Part shown: positions 39,063 to 46,749 of the stretch, piece by piece | How the letters are laid out: each line of letters begins with the position of its first letter | Position numbering within the stretch: position 1 is the first letter of the stretch | Notes under the pieces: generated by a model | Databases searched by the model: none | Seen by the model: only the letters and a program-made list of their open reading frames with translations | What the model was told of the DNA's origin: nothing | Translations under genes and position numbers: made by a program | DNA from: Sipunculus nudus | Taxonomy: Eukaryota > Annelida > Sipuncula > Golfingiida > Sipunculidae | Reading direction: 5' to 3' | NCBI GenBank assembly: GCA_026874595.1 | Contig: CM049307.1 | Span: 81,320,643-81,384,642, forward strand | DNA: 64,000 bases

Positions 39063-40522
39063 CTATTTGGTTATACTATTGGGCCCCCAATGAAAATTTG
39101 GTTTCGCCGCCAATGGTAATTTATATTGTGAACATTTATTATGAAAAATATTTTACCCGAACTAGCCCCCCCCCCCCCCCTTTCCCCACTCACACATTCT
39201 CCAGACAAACATGGCCCACGAGTGTTGTACGAGTGCCCGTTGTATCATTTCAGGTCTCAGCATATTAAGTCCGCTCTAAATTCATGCAAATAATTGACCA
39301 TAGTCTTCATCCAGTGTATAGAAGCATGCCTCAAGGATTTAAGATGTAGGTCTTACTGTATTATCTATCTACATTTATCTCGTTCCCATGCGATAATTAT
39401 CGCGTGGCCACGCGATATTATCGCGTGGGAATGAGATAATTATCGCGTAGCCACGAGATACTAACGCGTGGGAACGAGATAAATATTGCGTGGGAACGAG
39501 ATACTAACGCGTGGGAACGAGATACTAACGCGTGGGAACGAGATAATTATCGCGTGGCCACGAGATACTAACGCGTGGGAACGAGATAATTATCGCGTGG
39601 CCACGAGATACTAACGCGTGGGAACGAGATACTATCTCGTGGGAACGAGATAAAAATAATTTTGTGCATGTCCTATGCGAGCCACCGTCCTTTTCCCTGA
39701 TCCTATTACCTTTTTATTGAAACATACAAAACAAAAGGTAAAAAACACCCACCCACACTGATTTTTGAAGAAAAAGTGCCTGACAATCTTTTTTTCTTGG
39801 CCTTACACAGCTGCATTTTTTTTTTCAAATGTGTTTCATCAATACTATCTTCTAAATTAAATATCACATAAGCAGAGATGGTGCATTCTAGGACTACTTT
39901 TTTTATTGCTATTAATTGAAATTTTAAGAGTTAACATTTGATGGAACTATGGTGTCAGGCAGGCTTGCAAACTTTGAGACAAGAAAAAGATGATGATTGC
40001 AGACTGGTTCACTTGGAAGAATTGATCACCAGAGAAATTATCAGATACATGACAGGCCAATGTTTTTGCTGCTAGATCTTATTTCCCTGATGTCTTTGCA
40101 CCAATCTTTGTGATGGTTAAGATTTAACAGAAAATTTTCAATAAATGTGATGAATTATTTCAAAACATTCAATTATAGGTTAAAATAAATGTTGTCATCA
40201 TAAGCATTTCCGAATTAATTAATAAGTGAATGTACTTCAGATCCAAAGTGGGCATGGAACCAATCTATTTTCACTTTTGCATTTTTTTTTCAACAAATAT
40301 TAAAGTGCATATAAATCAGAGCCAATGTGAACATGGAACCAATCTATTTTCACTATTGCAGGGTGTGATGAAATGCAGTTTGACCTTTGACCTACCCATG
40401 GCTGTGCTGATCTGGAGTCTGCTCTGCAGGTCAGCCAGCCTGGTCGTGAGCTGCTCACATTTAACACACTTGCTACCGGTATCCTGAGAACCACATATGT
40501 CTAGGGCAGGAAGATCAGTCAT
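20634..40522 (-). CDS. TNIP1: TNIP1/ABIN-1-like ubiquitin-binding adaptor with C-terminal NZF finger (16 exons)
   Basis: TNIP1 family members are cytosolic adaptors that bind polyubiquitin and the deubiquitinase A20 (TNFAIP3) and restrain NF-kB and death signalling. Exons, in transcript order, are 40522-40396, 36805-36669, 34355-33711, 33119-33009, 32544-32450, 31850-31697, 26706-26626, 26131-25988, 25603-25415, 24733-24641, 24258-24133, 23492-23421, 23028-22956, 22476-22345, 21471-21401 and 20726-20634. All borders are GT-AG and phases agree, giving about 780 residues (human TNIP1 is about 640). Order: short coiled coil with two CxxC pairs (1-88), Ser-rich disordered segment (89-303), coiled coils (304-450), ABIN homology block with [10 protein letters not shown] (451-498), coiled coil (499-561), UBAN (about 580-634), Pro/Tyr segment (659-682), NZF finger (701-724) and an unconserved tail. 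The NKxWDxH and EEDFxRERxDRER blocks align with human TNIP1 as I know it. Vertebrate TNIP1 has no NZF. Start choice: an in-frame TAG lies 15 bases upstream of this ATG. Uncertain points are the last two exons and any 5' noncoding exon. Confidence 0.85.
20746..20813. repeat. (AT)n microsatellite in TNIP1-like intron 15
   Basis: About 66 bp of TA/AT dinucleotides with one AA interruption, ending about 20 bp before the exon 16 acceptor on the minus strand. Confidence 0.95.
21401..21471 (-). CDS. TNIP1: TNIP1-like exon 15 (frame uncertain)
   Basis: Acceptor is ATTTCCAG and donor GTAAGT. With the strong exon 14 donor, the frame reads [25 protein letters not shown] second open frame starts at the ATG at the acceptor ([20 protein letters not shown]) and also looks protein-like. 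It would need a weaker exon 14 donor (AGA|GTTGCC) or initiation elsewhere. The exon is probable; its reading frame is not settled. Confidence 0.55.
22050..22330. repeat. ~38 bp intronic minisatellite next to the NZF exon
   Basis: About seven units of AACAAACAGTTAACAATGAT followed by TAACACTTTTAGACTTT or TTGTATATTTT. Unit length is 36-41 bp and variants alternate. The array abuts the donor of exon 14 (22,344) in the following intron. Confidence 0.9.
22345..22476 (-). CDS. TNIP1: TNIP1-like exon 14, RanBP2/NZF zinc finger
   Basis: 132 bases, acceptor CAACAG, donor GTAAGT, entering in phase 1 and leaving in phase 1. It encodes a complete W-x-C-x2-C-x3-N-x6-C-x2-C pattern: W701, C703, C706, N710, C717 and C720. 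After the second Cys comes Thr-Tyr, the place where ubiquitin-binding NZF fingers carry Thr-Phe. The zinc ligands are all present. A short unit repeat lies immediately downstream in the intron. Confidence 0.9.
22956..23028 (-). CDS. TNIP1: TNIP1-like exon 13, Pro/Tyr-rich segment
   Basis: 24 codons plus one base, acceptor TGGCAG, donor GTAAGT. It encodes [20 protein letters not shown], a Pro/Tyr-rich linker. Vertebrate TNIP1 has a similar Pro/Tyr-rich stretch after the UBAN. Confidence 0.85.
23421..23492 (-). CDS. TNIP1: TNIP1-like exon 12
   Basis: 24 codons in phase 0, acceptor CTTCAG, donor GTGAGT. It encodes the last coiled-coil turns ([17 protein letters not shown]). Confidence 0.85.
24133..24258 (-). 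CDS. TNIP1: TNIP1-like exon 11, UBAN ubiquitin-binding core
   Basis: 42 codons in phase 0, acceptor ATTACAG, donor GTAGGT. It encodes [20 protein letters not shown] followed by a leucine-heptad helix. The DF, RER and RER residues form the UBAN signature shared by ABINs, NEMO and optineurin, which as a dimer binds Met1-linked ubiquitin. The SKIHEEDF...RDRER pattern is closer to ABIN than to NEMO (YKADF). Confidence 0.92.
24641..24733 (-). CDS. TNIP1: TNIP1-like exon 10, start of UBAN
   Basis: 31 codons in phase 0, acceptor GTTCAG, donor GTCAGT. It encodes [20 protein letters not shown]. The [11 protein letters not shown] end corresponds to LVTQNELLKQQ immediately before the UBAN of vertebrate TNIP1. 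Confidence 0.9.
25060..25215. repeat. Interspersed repeat, AGGTGGTCTTATTAAACAGG type
   Basis: It contains GAGGCCACCTGTGAGACTAG, GCAGGTGGTCTTATTAAACAGGTC and AGAGAGGTGGTCCTATGTACTAGAAAGATGGT. Related pieces occur at about 17,390-17,435 and 35,820-35,931. It lies in the intron between exons 9 and 10. Confidence 0.6.
25415..25603 (-). CDS. TNIP1: TNIP1-like exon 9
   Basis: 63 codons in phase 0, acceptor TTTGTAG, donor GTAGAA. It encodes a long Glu/Gln/Arg-rich coiled coil ([20 protein letters not shown] and on) ending SRQYQ, between the ABIN block and the UBAN. Confidence 0.88.
25988..26131 (-). CDS. TNIP1: TNIP1-like exon 8, ABIN homology block
   Basis: 48 codons in phase 0, acceptor CCTCCAG, donor GTACGA. 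It encodes [17 protein letters not shown], then [20 protein letters not shown] and EAE. This lines up closely with the vertebrate TNIP1 stretch containing VNKQWDQHF and KITELRQKLADLQKQV, the conserved region linked in vertebrates to A20 binding. It is one of the two strongest homology anchors for the gene call. Confidence 0.9.
26626..26706 (-). CDS. TNIP1: TNIP1-like exon 7
   Basis: 27 codons in phase 0, acceptor TTCCAG, donor GTAGGT. It encodes [20 protein letters not shown], the helix leading into the ABIN homology block. It is separated from exon 6 by the longest intron after intron 1 (about 5 kb). Confidence 0.8.
26707..31696 (-). other. TNIP1-like intron 6 (about 5 kb)
   Basis: No exon was seen. 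It contains (AT)n at 28,369-28,413 and 30,714-30,773, a poly-C run at about 30,113-30,137, and a GC-rich patch with two short hairpins at 30,138-30,220. Non-repetitive CpG-richer sequence lies at 30,950-31,310 with repeated CTTCCGA words. The patches could be an internal promoter for a shorter transcript; this is only inference. Confidence 0.5.
31697..31850 (-). CDS. TNIP1: TNIP1-like exon 6
   Basis: Completes the codon split with exon 5 and ends in phase 0. Acceptor is TTGTAG and donor GTCAGA. It encodes [16 protein letters not shown], then a less ordered Gln/Ala-rich stretch with a single GWITVEKQ segment. Confidence 0.82.
32450..32544 (-). CDS. TNIP1: TNIP1-like exon 5
   Basis: 31 codons plus two bases, acceptor TTTTTAG, donor GTAATT. 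It encodes a continuous helix ([19 protein letters not shown]) that corresponds in position to the ENEALKAKL coiled-coil part of vertebrate TNIP1. Confidence 0.85.
33009..33119 (-). CDS. TNIP1: TNIP1-like exon 4
   Basis: 37 codons in phase 0, acceptor TTATCCAG, donor GTAAGT. It encodes [16 protein letters not shown] followed by an amphipathic helix ending KQFRLQK. It opens the central coiled-coil region. An (AT)n tract of about 98 bp lies some 300 bp upstream in the preceding intron. Confidence 0.85.
33436..33533. repeat. (AT)n microsatellite in TNIP1-like intron 3
   Basis: About 98 bp of AT dinucleotides with one TTT interruption near the 5' end. Confidence 0.95.
33711..34355 (-). CDS. TNIP1: TNIP1-like exon 3, disordered Ser/Pro-rich region
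   Basis: This is the largest exon (215 codons), phase 0 at both ends, with acceptor TTTGCAG and donor GTAAAT. It encodes a low-complexity Ser/Pro/Asn/Asp segment (residues 89-303) with many SP/TP dipeptides, typical of the phosphorylated linker in TNIP1. Two aromatic-x-x-aliphatic sites could be LC3-interacting motifs: YDVI (132-135) and, after [10 protein letters not shown] (271-274, coded at 33,798-33,809). Confidence 0.88.
35820..35931. repeat. Interspersed repeat, CTGTGGAACCTGTCTGAAAG type
   Basis: It begins ACTGTGGAACCTGTCTGAAAG, contains GACCACTTGTCTAATAAGAC and ACCACCTGTGAAT, and ends CTTATTACACAGGTTCACTGTA. Its ends are roughly complementary (CTGTGGAACCTGT against ACAGGTTCACTGT), suggesting a small palindromic element. 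Relatives lie at about 17.4 kb and 25.1 kb. Confidence 0.65.
36669..36805 (-). CDS. TNIP1: TNIP1-like exon 2
   Basis: Acceptor is GGTCAG and donor GTTAGT, with phase 1 entry and phase 0 exit. It encodes a Lys/Glu/Leu-rich coiled-coil stretch ([13 protein letters not shown]) ending in LCGQCKN (C65, C68), then a Ser/Thr/Gln-rich linker. Confidence 0.85.
38428..39115. mobile_element. Possible third-level insertion with GGCGCCGAAACC ends
   Basis: The left ATAGGCGCCGAAACCGTTGG and the right TTGGTTTCGCCGCCAATGG are imperfect inverted ends. Between them are T and C runs, (AT)n at 38,520-38,550, compound (AT)n/(CA)n at 38,865-39,061 and GGGCCCCCAATGAAAATT. It lies within the core of the foldback element. 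No target-site duplication was confirmed. Confidence 0.4.
38865..39061. repeat. Compound (AT)n/(CA)n microsatellite
   Basis: A run of TA/AT dinucleotides with short AAT interruptions, then about 44 bp of pure (CA)n, then AT again. Tyr/Ile- and Cys/Val-rich frames across it are artefacts. Confidence 0.95.
40396..40522 (-). CDS. TNIP1: TNIP1-like exon 1 (start codon)
   Basis: Encodes residues 1-42 plus the first base of codon 43. Donor is GTAGGT. It holds a CVKC pair (C19, C22) followed by a short heptad-like helix. An in-frame TAG lies five codons upstream of the ATG, inside the same probable exon if the acceptor is TTCCAG at about 40,555. A second possible acceptor (GCTAG) lies just before the ATG and would allow an upstream coding exon, so the start is likely but not certain. 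Confidence 0.75.
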
Positions 40523-42751
40523 GTCACCGTCACACTAGCATGACTGAACCGACTGGAACACACAAAGCCAGGGACCCATGAGTGTTTAAGCAATACATAC
40601 TTGGTATTAAGATATTGCAATATTTTAACACTCAAGACCTTCAGTGACTCAGGTCCAAGTTCCATAACTGTTGTCTGCATTTATATAATTATATGATATT
40701 TATTAAGGCTGACTTAATATTAGACCTGCCAGGCCATTAGTTACCACGCTTGCCCTTAAAATATATAAAATAACACTATAAAACTTCAGTAGAGTCCAAA
40801 GCTTCTGTGCTGACTCATAAGCATAATGATAATATAATTTGCCACCAAATGGCAATTCCCATCCTGGGTGTTTGCCATGCTGCCATATGGAAAGAGTACC
40901 AGTAAGTATTATTAGCTTTACCAGTTGTGCCAGTCTAGATTCAAATTTATGAGGTAAAAATTTGTTATGATTTGAATGTATAATAATACCATACTCTAGG
41001 ATATCTTAATACATTAAAATATATTTTATTACTATTATATCTAATGTTTAGAGTATCAAGTCAGATTATGTAATACATAGTTTAAAGAAATACTGCAAAA
41101 ATCTTTTTAGATAATTAGAACTGAACAACCTATTAAACCCTATGCTGATTATGTATATTGTATAACAGAGATGTAGTCGAATCTGCAACACCCAAGTCCA
41201 AGTCCAAGTAGGAGTCCAGGGCACTCAAGTCAGAGTCCTAGTCAGAGTCTTTGAGGTCCAAGTCCACCTTTTAAAAGACTGCACCACCTCAGGAACATGA
41301 GTCCAGGTTCCAGTATGAGTCCAATCGACCAATACAAACCTCATTTTTTAACAAAATTTTTATTAAAAATTTGAGATAATCATGAATATTTTAATGTTAG
41401 TTTACACATGATTTTCCTAGGATGTTTAATTACATTTAGCTCTCATTGCTGAACTACAGTTCAATAAATATAGTCTTTTCTGGATGCCTAATATTCTGTT
41501 GGTAGTGTGCATGTATACAAGTATTTATAGTATGTGAAAAAATATTTTCCTCAATTGACTTGAAATAGACTTGGACAGATATCACGAGTCCTTAGTCCCA
41601 AGAAAAAGTCCAAGAGTCCAGGACCCTCGAGTACAGACCTGAGTCCTACATCAGAGCTATATATTACCCTACACTATCTGTTGTATACTATCTGTTTATA
41701 TTCTCATTCGTTTTTTTTTGCACACAAATGAGCCAGTGCTAAATTCATTTCCCATTGCCTTTTTTTCAACAAAAGCAACTCCCAATAAAATAACAGAAAA
41801 AATAACAAACTTTTCCTCCCAGCTTTTTTGGTGTTGAACAAAGTTCTAAGGTCAAGGCTATTGAATGACCAATGAGAGAGCATGTTAGTACAAGCAAAAC
41901 ATATGTGCAGGACATGATTTGAAGATAGAATTATTTATAATTGGTATCATGTTTCACTGCAGAGATTTTTGCATCAGCTCCATAACACAGCTGAATGTCT
42001 ATATTTGCAAGAAATTCCTAAAACTGTTTCTAGAATGGTTGCTTGTCCAAAAAGAAAATTTTTAATTTTGGTCATAGGTCTTCTTAAAAGTAATGGAAAA
42101 AGTTCTTACTGTAATAAGGTTCAAGGTCAAGATATAATTCCAAAGTGTGTTGGGCAATATCAGTATATAAGTGTGATTGCAACATTCAACAATTTTTAAA
42201 ATTTAACTTTTTATCCCTGGATATGCAATTTTAAGACAGAATGTCTGGCTCAAGAAGGAACACTAAAAATTCCACCTTTCAGTTCTGAAATTATGTCACA
42301 GTGTCCTAATTTAAGCAATTTTTTTTTTTTTTTTTACATTATATCCTATTCAGACTTATGGACGAATAGTTGAAACTGTCCTTCATACATGACAACACCA
42401 CTACAAGACTTTATTTCAGGAAAAGAATTAGGAAACAAATAAATAAGTATAATTAAAGATTTTATACAGATGAAAAAAACAAGTGTGACATTTTTATATA
42501 TATGGGATAATGAGTAACTTATTAATTCCTAATTATTTTATATTTCCTTTTACTCACAATTTCTCATGTTCACGTGGTCAACCATTTCAGCATTAAAATT
42601 GTAAAATCACGTGTCTGACCTAGTCCACAAGTTTTTCTTCCTCCGTGTATGTATATAATGCACGTTCTGAGCTCTTTTCCCGTTTGAGCACATGCTGGTG
42701 ACTGTATTGTTAAATACGTCGTTCACCCGATCGGGCCTGAGTCAGCTTGAT
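40523..42751. other. Upstream region of the TNIP1-like gene, no supported exon
   Basis: AT-rich sequence holding one GTCCAA-type repeat (41,168-41,658) and a poly-T run at about 42,319-42,337. A 5' noncoding exon of the TNIP1-like gene could be here or further upstream, but none can be singled out. Confidence 0.45.
41168..41658. repeat. Repeat element with AAGTCCAAGTCC-rich ends
   Basis: The left part holds GATGTAGTCGAATCTG and tandem CAAGTCCAAGTCCAAGT-type words. The right part holds AGTCCAAGAGTCCAGGACC and ends TGAGTCCTACATC. The ends are partly inverted copies (GATGTAG at left, CTACATC at right). The middle is AT-rich without a gene. Confidence 0.6.
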
Positions 42752-42946
42752 TCAATAATCTTCCATGACTAAGCGGTTCATATCGTTCGGCAACTGGAGT
42801 TTACTGGTCATTACCGCAATCACGTTCTTGGAAATAATTTGTACTAACTGACCCGGAGTTAGCGACCACTGGATGACAGGAAGTTTTCGGGTGAAAGGTC
42901 GGTTAAACCTTATCTGTTTTAAGTATTGCTTGTGTGATTGAGTCAT
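42752..42946 (-). CDS. Unidentified 64-codon open frame near a candidate promoter
   Basis: An uninterrupted ATG-to-TGA frame beginning MTQSHKQYLKQIRFNRPFTR and ending NRLVMEDY. It lies in non-repetitive sequence of higher GC than the surroundings. Composition is balanced, without low complexity, a membrane segment or a recognised motif. It is divergent to the helicase-like exon that starts 465 bp away. It could be a small protein, an upstream open frame in a 5' exon of the TNIP1-like transcript, or chance. No function is proposed. Confidence 0.25.
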   Translation of the reverse strand: MTQSHKQYLKQIRFNRPFTRKLPVIQWSLTPGQLVQIISKNVIAVMTSKLQLPNDMNRLVMEDY

Positions 42947-43410
42947 TCTTATCTGACTAAGGTTAAAAAAATTCTAAATATTCAAAGCAAATATAACATT
43001 CTAGCCCTAGTAACGGGTCTCACATGGGGCCCTGGCCCATGTGAGAGCCCTAGTAAGACATCATGTACAAACTGGCGACCCTTAATTCTGCATTAAAACA
43101 GTATTATTTTAGTAAAATATTGCAATATTGGTTATATTTGATGGTATGGTAATTAAAGTTACGATATATTTCGTGTATCTCTGCCCAAAACAACTGATTT
43201 TCAGAAGGTACCGTTTAGCCGGTCATAACACAGCATGTCTGTTGGGAATTCCCCGGGAAAACCCCGTTTACGTCATATGCGCCACCTCGTGATGGCCCGT
43301 AATCCCGGTGACAGCTGAGGGACCGTCTCAATTGCACACATTTCGAGTGGTTTCACGTATGATTCATCGTCTCAGTATTTGCACACGGACAGCACCGCGC
43401 CGTTTAAACA
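42947..43410. promoter_or_regulatory. Candidate bidirectional promoter region
   Basis: About 460 bp between two divergent open frames. It is CpG-richer near the helicase-like exon (43,250-43,410) and carries an 11-bp-stem hairpin (TCTCACATGGG/CCCATGTGAGA) at about 43,017-43,046. CCCTAGTAA is repeated directly on both sides of the hairpin. Promoter function is inferred only from position and composition. Confidence 0.3.
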
Positions 43411-43587
43411 ATGGAGTCTCACGTGGCGAGGGTGTTGGAAAAGTACAATTTTCCATTCACAGAACTTCGTCAAAAGCAAGCTGATATCATCAGGACTGTT
43501 TTAAACCGAAAAACGTGTTTTGGGGTACTACCAACAGGCTTTGGGAAAAGTGAAGTGTTTGGTTTTCCTCCATTGATAATGGATGAG
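43411..43587 (+). CDS. First exon of a RecQ-like helicase (fragment)
   Basis: 59 codons from ATG to a GTATGA donor, phase 0. The frame reads MESHVARVLEKYNFPFTELR and continues QKQADIIRTVLNRKTCFGVL, then PTGFGKSEVFGFPPL. It has the arrangement of a superfamily 2 RecQ-type N-terminus: an RxxQ motif-0-like RQKQ, then motif I (Walker A) PTGFGKS with its Lys and Ser, then the F-x-x-P segment that follows in RecQ proteins. RecQ helicases unwind DNA 3'-5' using ATP. No motif Ia to VI exon is recognisable downstream in the window. Either the rest lies in short exons I missed, or this is a truncated copy; RecQ-like families can be multiplied and broken in animal genomes. Motif assignment is firm; completeness is not. 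Confidence 0.6.
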
Positions 43588-45911
43588 GTATGAACATATT
43601 CTTTATCTATGAATTATAAGTATAATCAATAAATATATTTATAATATATATATATTTAAAAAACTGACAAGTTTTTTGTGTGTCAAAGTAATATTTTTTA
43701 TAGGTTTACTATTATTTTTATAGGTTTACTGTATTTCCCAGTATGGATCGTTATATGGTTTTAAATAAAACTTATTTTATCTTATGAAATAAAATTCTTT
43801 ATCAGTTAATTTATTTCCTAGTTCACATATTTAACTTATTCCTCATAAGTGCATACAATACTGGTTACTAGTACACCAAGGTTGCAGTCAGCTTCTTGTC
43901 CTGTGCCGTTGCTGGCCCAGGTCAGTCACACACGCTTAGCCTATAGGCAAATACCTGGATACAGGTAAAATTTATAATAAAAATAATTTGGTTTTAAATG
44001 TTTTGCACTACTTTTTAAATCCACTTTAGTTGCTTTGCTTGGGCAGGGCATGGGGCTGGTTGGTCGGTCATTTTGCTGCCAGGTAATAATTAGTCACCCT
44101 TAATGAAGCATTGTCCAGCTCATGCAGTCGCTCTCGCAATTAAACTTCTACTATTCTATATATATATATTTGTTTCTTTTCTGTGTGAAAATCTGTAAAA
44201 CAAATAAAACGTTATTTTTGCTTATATTTTATCATCTAAGACAACATGTTATTTAAAAAGGTTAAAATTATTGACCACCCCAGTCAGTTACTCTCGCATT
44301 TATTTCCTATTTGTTCGAAATTTATTGAATTTGTGTGCGAGAGCTATTGTAATCGATCTAACTGTTAGGTCTTCATAGTTATACTTACACAATAGTGGAC
44401 CAGAATCTCAGGATAATAATATAGAATTGCTGAACTGCGTCCGAATGATAGGCCATAACCGGGACGTCGCTCTTGGTTACACCACTAGCTGCATTTGTTT
44501 CCTCTTATACGGCCCCTCAGTGCCAAAATTAGCGGGTACCGGAACTCCTCTAGGCGGAAGTGCTTATACGCATGCGTCGTTCTGGATCCAGAGGCAAATG
44601 TGATGGCTATACAGGTGTTTCTTTAAAGTGAGTACTGGTTAGCTTCAATAACATACTTTTCCAAACTTTTTGGGAGGTACGCGAATAGTATAAGTTCTCA
44701 TGGTCAGGTTTGCGCAAGTTTCATTGTTAAAAACAGAAGGGTTGATTTTATATGATTTTTCCCCATGACTGGTTTAGAAGTCGAGCGTTTGCTCTGAATG
44801 ATTTTATGCGGCCGAAACCGGAGTAAGACGAAGGTAAGGCCGCTTATGCAGCTAATAACATTCATGCAATCAGGCATTCAATAACTATGATTTCGAGGAA
44901 TGGTGTCAAATAGGTTAAAACATTCATTTTTAAGTCTATTTTGCATTACACATTTTCGAAAAATCAATCCAAAATAATGAACAGGGACTCCGTTTGACAA
45001 CTCTCAAAATGTTGCTGGTGTTTAAATGTTTGTGATCTTGAAAACTACTCGGCTGTATCCAGTCACGTGATAAGGTCACATGACTCATAGGGGATTCCCG
45101 TGACTCAATTCCAAAAATAGGTCGCGTTTGAAGATTCGAATTACAGGCACACAATGCGCCAGAAATTCTGGAGGCCCCGGAACATTTCTGCATAAAAATT
45201 ATATCGCTTTGACGCTTACCTTACCAAGGTGCCATCCCAAATAATTGGAATGGCTAACGTTTCGCCATGGCCGACCAACGAATGATGTTACTATGGAGGT
45301 GTAATCCTTCTGCTTTACACGCAAGCAAAGAAGAAACGAAACTATAATAGGGGATTTTGGTGACGTTGACGTATGGGCCCCAGAACCCGCATAATGATTG
45401 CCCAAGTACGGTGCAAGCGCCGCGCCATCTGCTGGTAACTTGTATCACTAGCGAACTAAAGCCTTTGACCAATGGACAGCGGGGGAAAAAATTCCATCGC
45501 CTTGCATTCTCTTCCAGGATAGGTGGCTTTAAAATAATATGACTTACCTAAGTCAGGCGTAACAGATGACTTAATATAAACCAGTAACTTTATTTACTTA
45601 ATGTGTTCATGTGAAGTGTGTGGGCGTTAGTTTGTAGCAACACGCCCTCAAAAATAGGCGTTGCCTTGTCAATTTCTTTGATGTTTAATGTGTATCCTTT
45701 GACACAGCATATTACGGATATTCAAAGCATATATATATGCCTAGTAGCCTACGCCCTTTTCACATCGTTTGCACTGTCTGACACGATGGGTGTAAATTAC
45801 TTGGAAATTTTTTTTTAATCAAACATTTCCCTTATTCTGCATTTTTCTGTGATTATCTTATTAATTTTCTAATTAATTAATAATTTATCATAATTTATTC
45901 TGATATAAGGC

Positions 45912-45912
<1 letters not shown>
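43588..45912. other. Noncoding DNA after the helicase-like exon
   Basis: AT-rich to about 44,400, then a more GC-balanced stretch (44,450-45,560) with CpGs. E-box-like GTCACGTGATAAGGTCACATGAC lies at about 45,061, and ACGCATGCGTC at about 44,569. Short frames on both strands at 44,936-45,542 lack motifs. The balanced stretch may contain a promoter or a noncoding exon; no gene can be supported. Confidence 0.4.

Positions 45913-45974
<62 letters not shown>
45913..45974. repeat. (AT)n microsatellite
   Basis: About 62 bp of uninterrupted AT dinucleotides. Confidence 0.95.
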
Positions 45975-45979
<5 letters not shown>

Positions 45980-46534
45980 CATCATTACAAATGCTCGGTC
46001 AGGTGTTAACATGTGGTATATTTCTAAGCGCGGTGTCAAGAGAGACAAGATAACAAATTCAGTATATCTTGATGAAGTACTTGATCGATACTTTTTACTT
46101 CTGATTATTAATGATATAAAATGATATATACATCATGTTTAATCGATACCTGTATATCGTTATATAGAATTCCTGAGAGAGCAAGCAGATCCCCTCATAA
46201 ATTATATTGTTTATCTACAGACTTTAGTCGATCGAGTCTAGGAAAAAAATGACGAATGCCATCTTGAAAAAAAGTAAAATATCAATGATCAGGCTTGTAT
46301 CAGCCATCATCTATCTACAAAATGCATAATGGTGAAGTCTTGTCCATGCATGGATCTTCATGTCCTATGATATATCCCTCCTGGATGGACCGTAATGTCC
46401 AGCAGAGATACATATCACGGTACATAAAGGTCATGTATAGGAACTAGGCCTATATAGGTAAAGCCAACAGAATGGTTACAAATGTCTCAACAGCGCTTAT
46501 GATTTGTCTTTTGATATTTACAAACGCACGCGCA

Positions 46535-46541
46535 CACACAT

Positions 46542-46632
<91 letters not shown>
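46535..46632. repeat. Compound (CA)n(TA)n microsatellite
   Basis: Short (CA)n then TA dinucleotides, with one TACATA interruption near 46,605. Confidence 0.95.
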
Positions 46633-46749
46633 CACCTCCCGTTGAATCCTAATAAAACAAAGTTAACTGTTGTATGCAATACGTTAGCACATTTAATGCT
46701 GGTTTATGAACGCAAGCCCAAAAAAATTGTGTCTCTGTTCAGAAACTAT

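Larger units (their letters stand above)
37546..39688. mobile_element. Foldback-type transposon (2,143 bp) with long inverted repeats and arrays
   Basis: The ends are inverted copies: the left begins ACGGTGGCTCGTATAAGACA and the right, read inverted, ACGGTGGCTCGCATAGGACA; both continue TGCACAAAATTATTTTT. Inside each end is an array of ~18-21 bp units (ATCTCGTTCCCACGCGATA and GTGGCCACGCGATAATT types), at 37,585-37,865 and in opposite orientation at 39,375-39,652. Flanks GCTTTTCT and CCTTTTCC are an imperfect 8-bp target-site duplication, supported by the empty-site sequence GCTTTTCC in MITE copy B. No transposase frame is visible. An 8-bp duplication would fit hAT-like elements, but the superfamily is not established. 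Confidence 0.82.
37347..39804 (-). mobile_element. MITE copy A, split by the foldback element
   Basis: The left part (37,347-37,545) starts TTAGGCCAGAAAAAAAA, then GGTTCTCAAGCA. The right part (39,689-39,804) ends TGCCTGACAATC, then CTTGGCCTTA. The termini are inverted copies. Each part aligns, in reverse orientation, with the uninterrupted copy at 54,321-54,662. It lies in TNIP1-like intron 1. Confidence 0.75.

Noticed and set aside
44936-45542. Overlapping 61-85 codon frames on both strands in a GC-balanced stretch
   Set aside because: No motif, no matching splice phases and frames conflict; kept only as a possible regulatory stretch.
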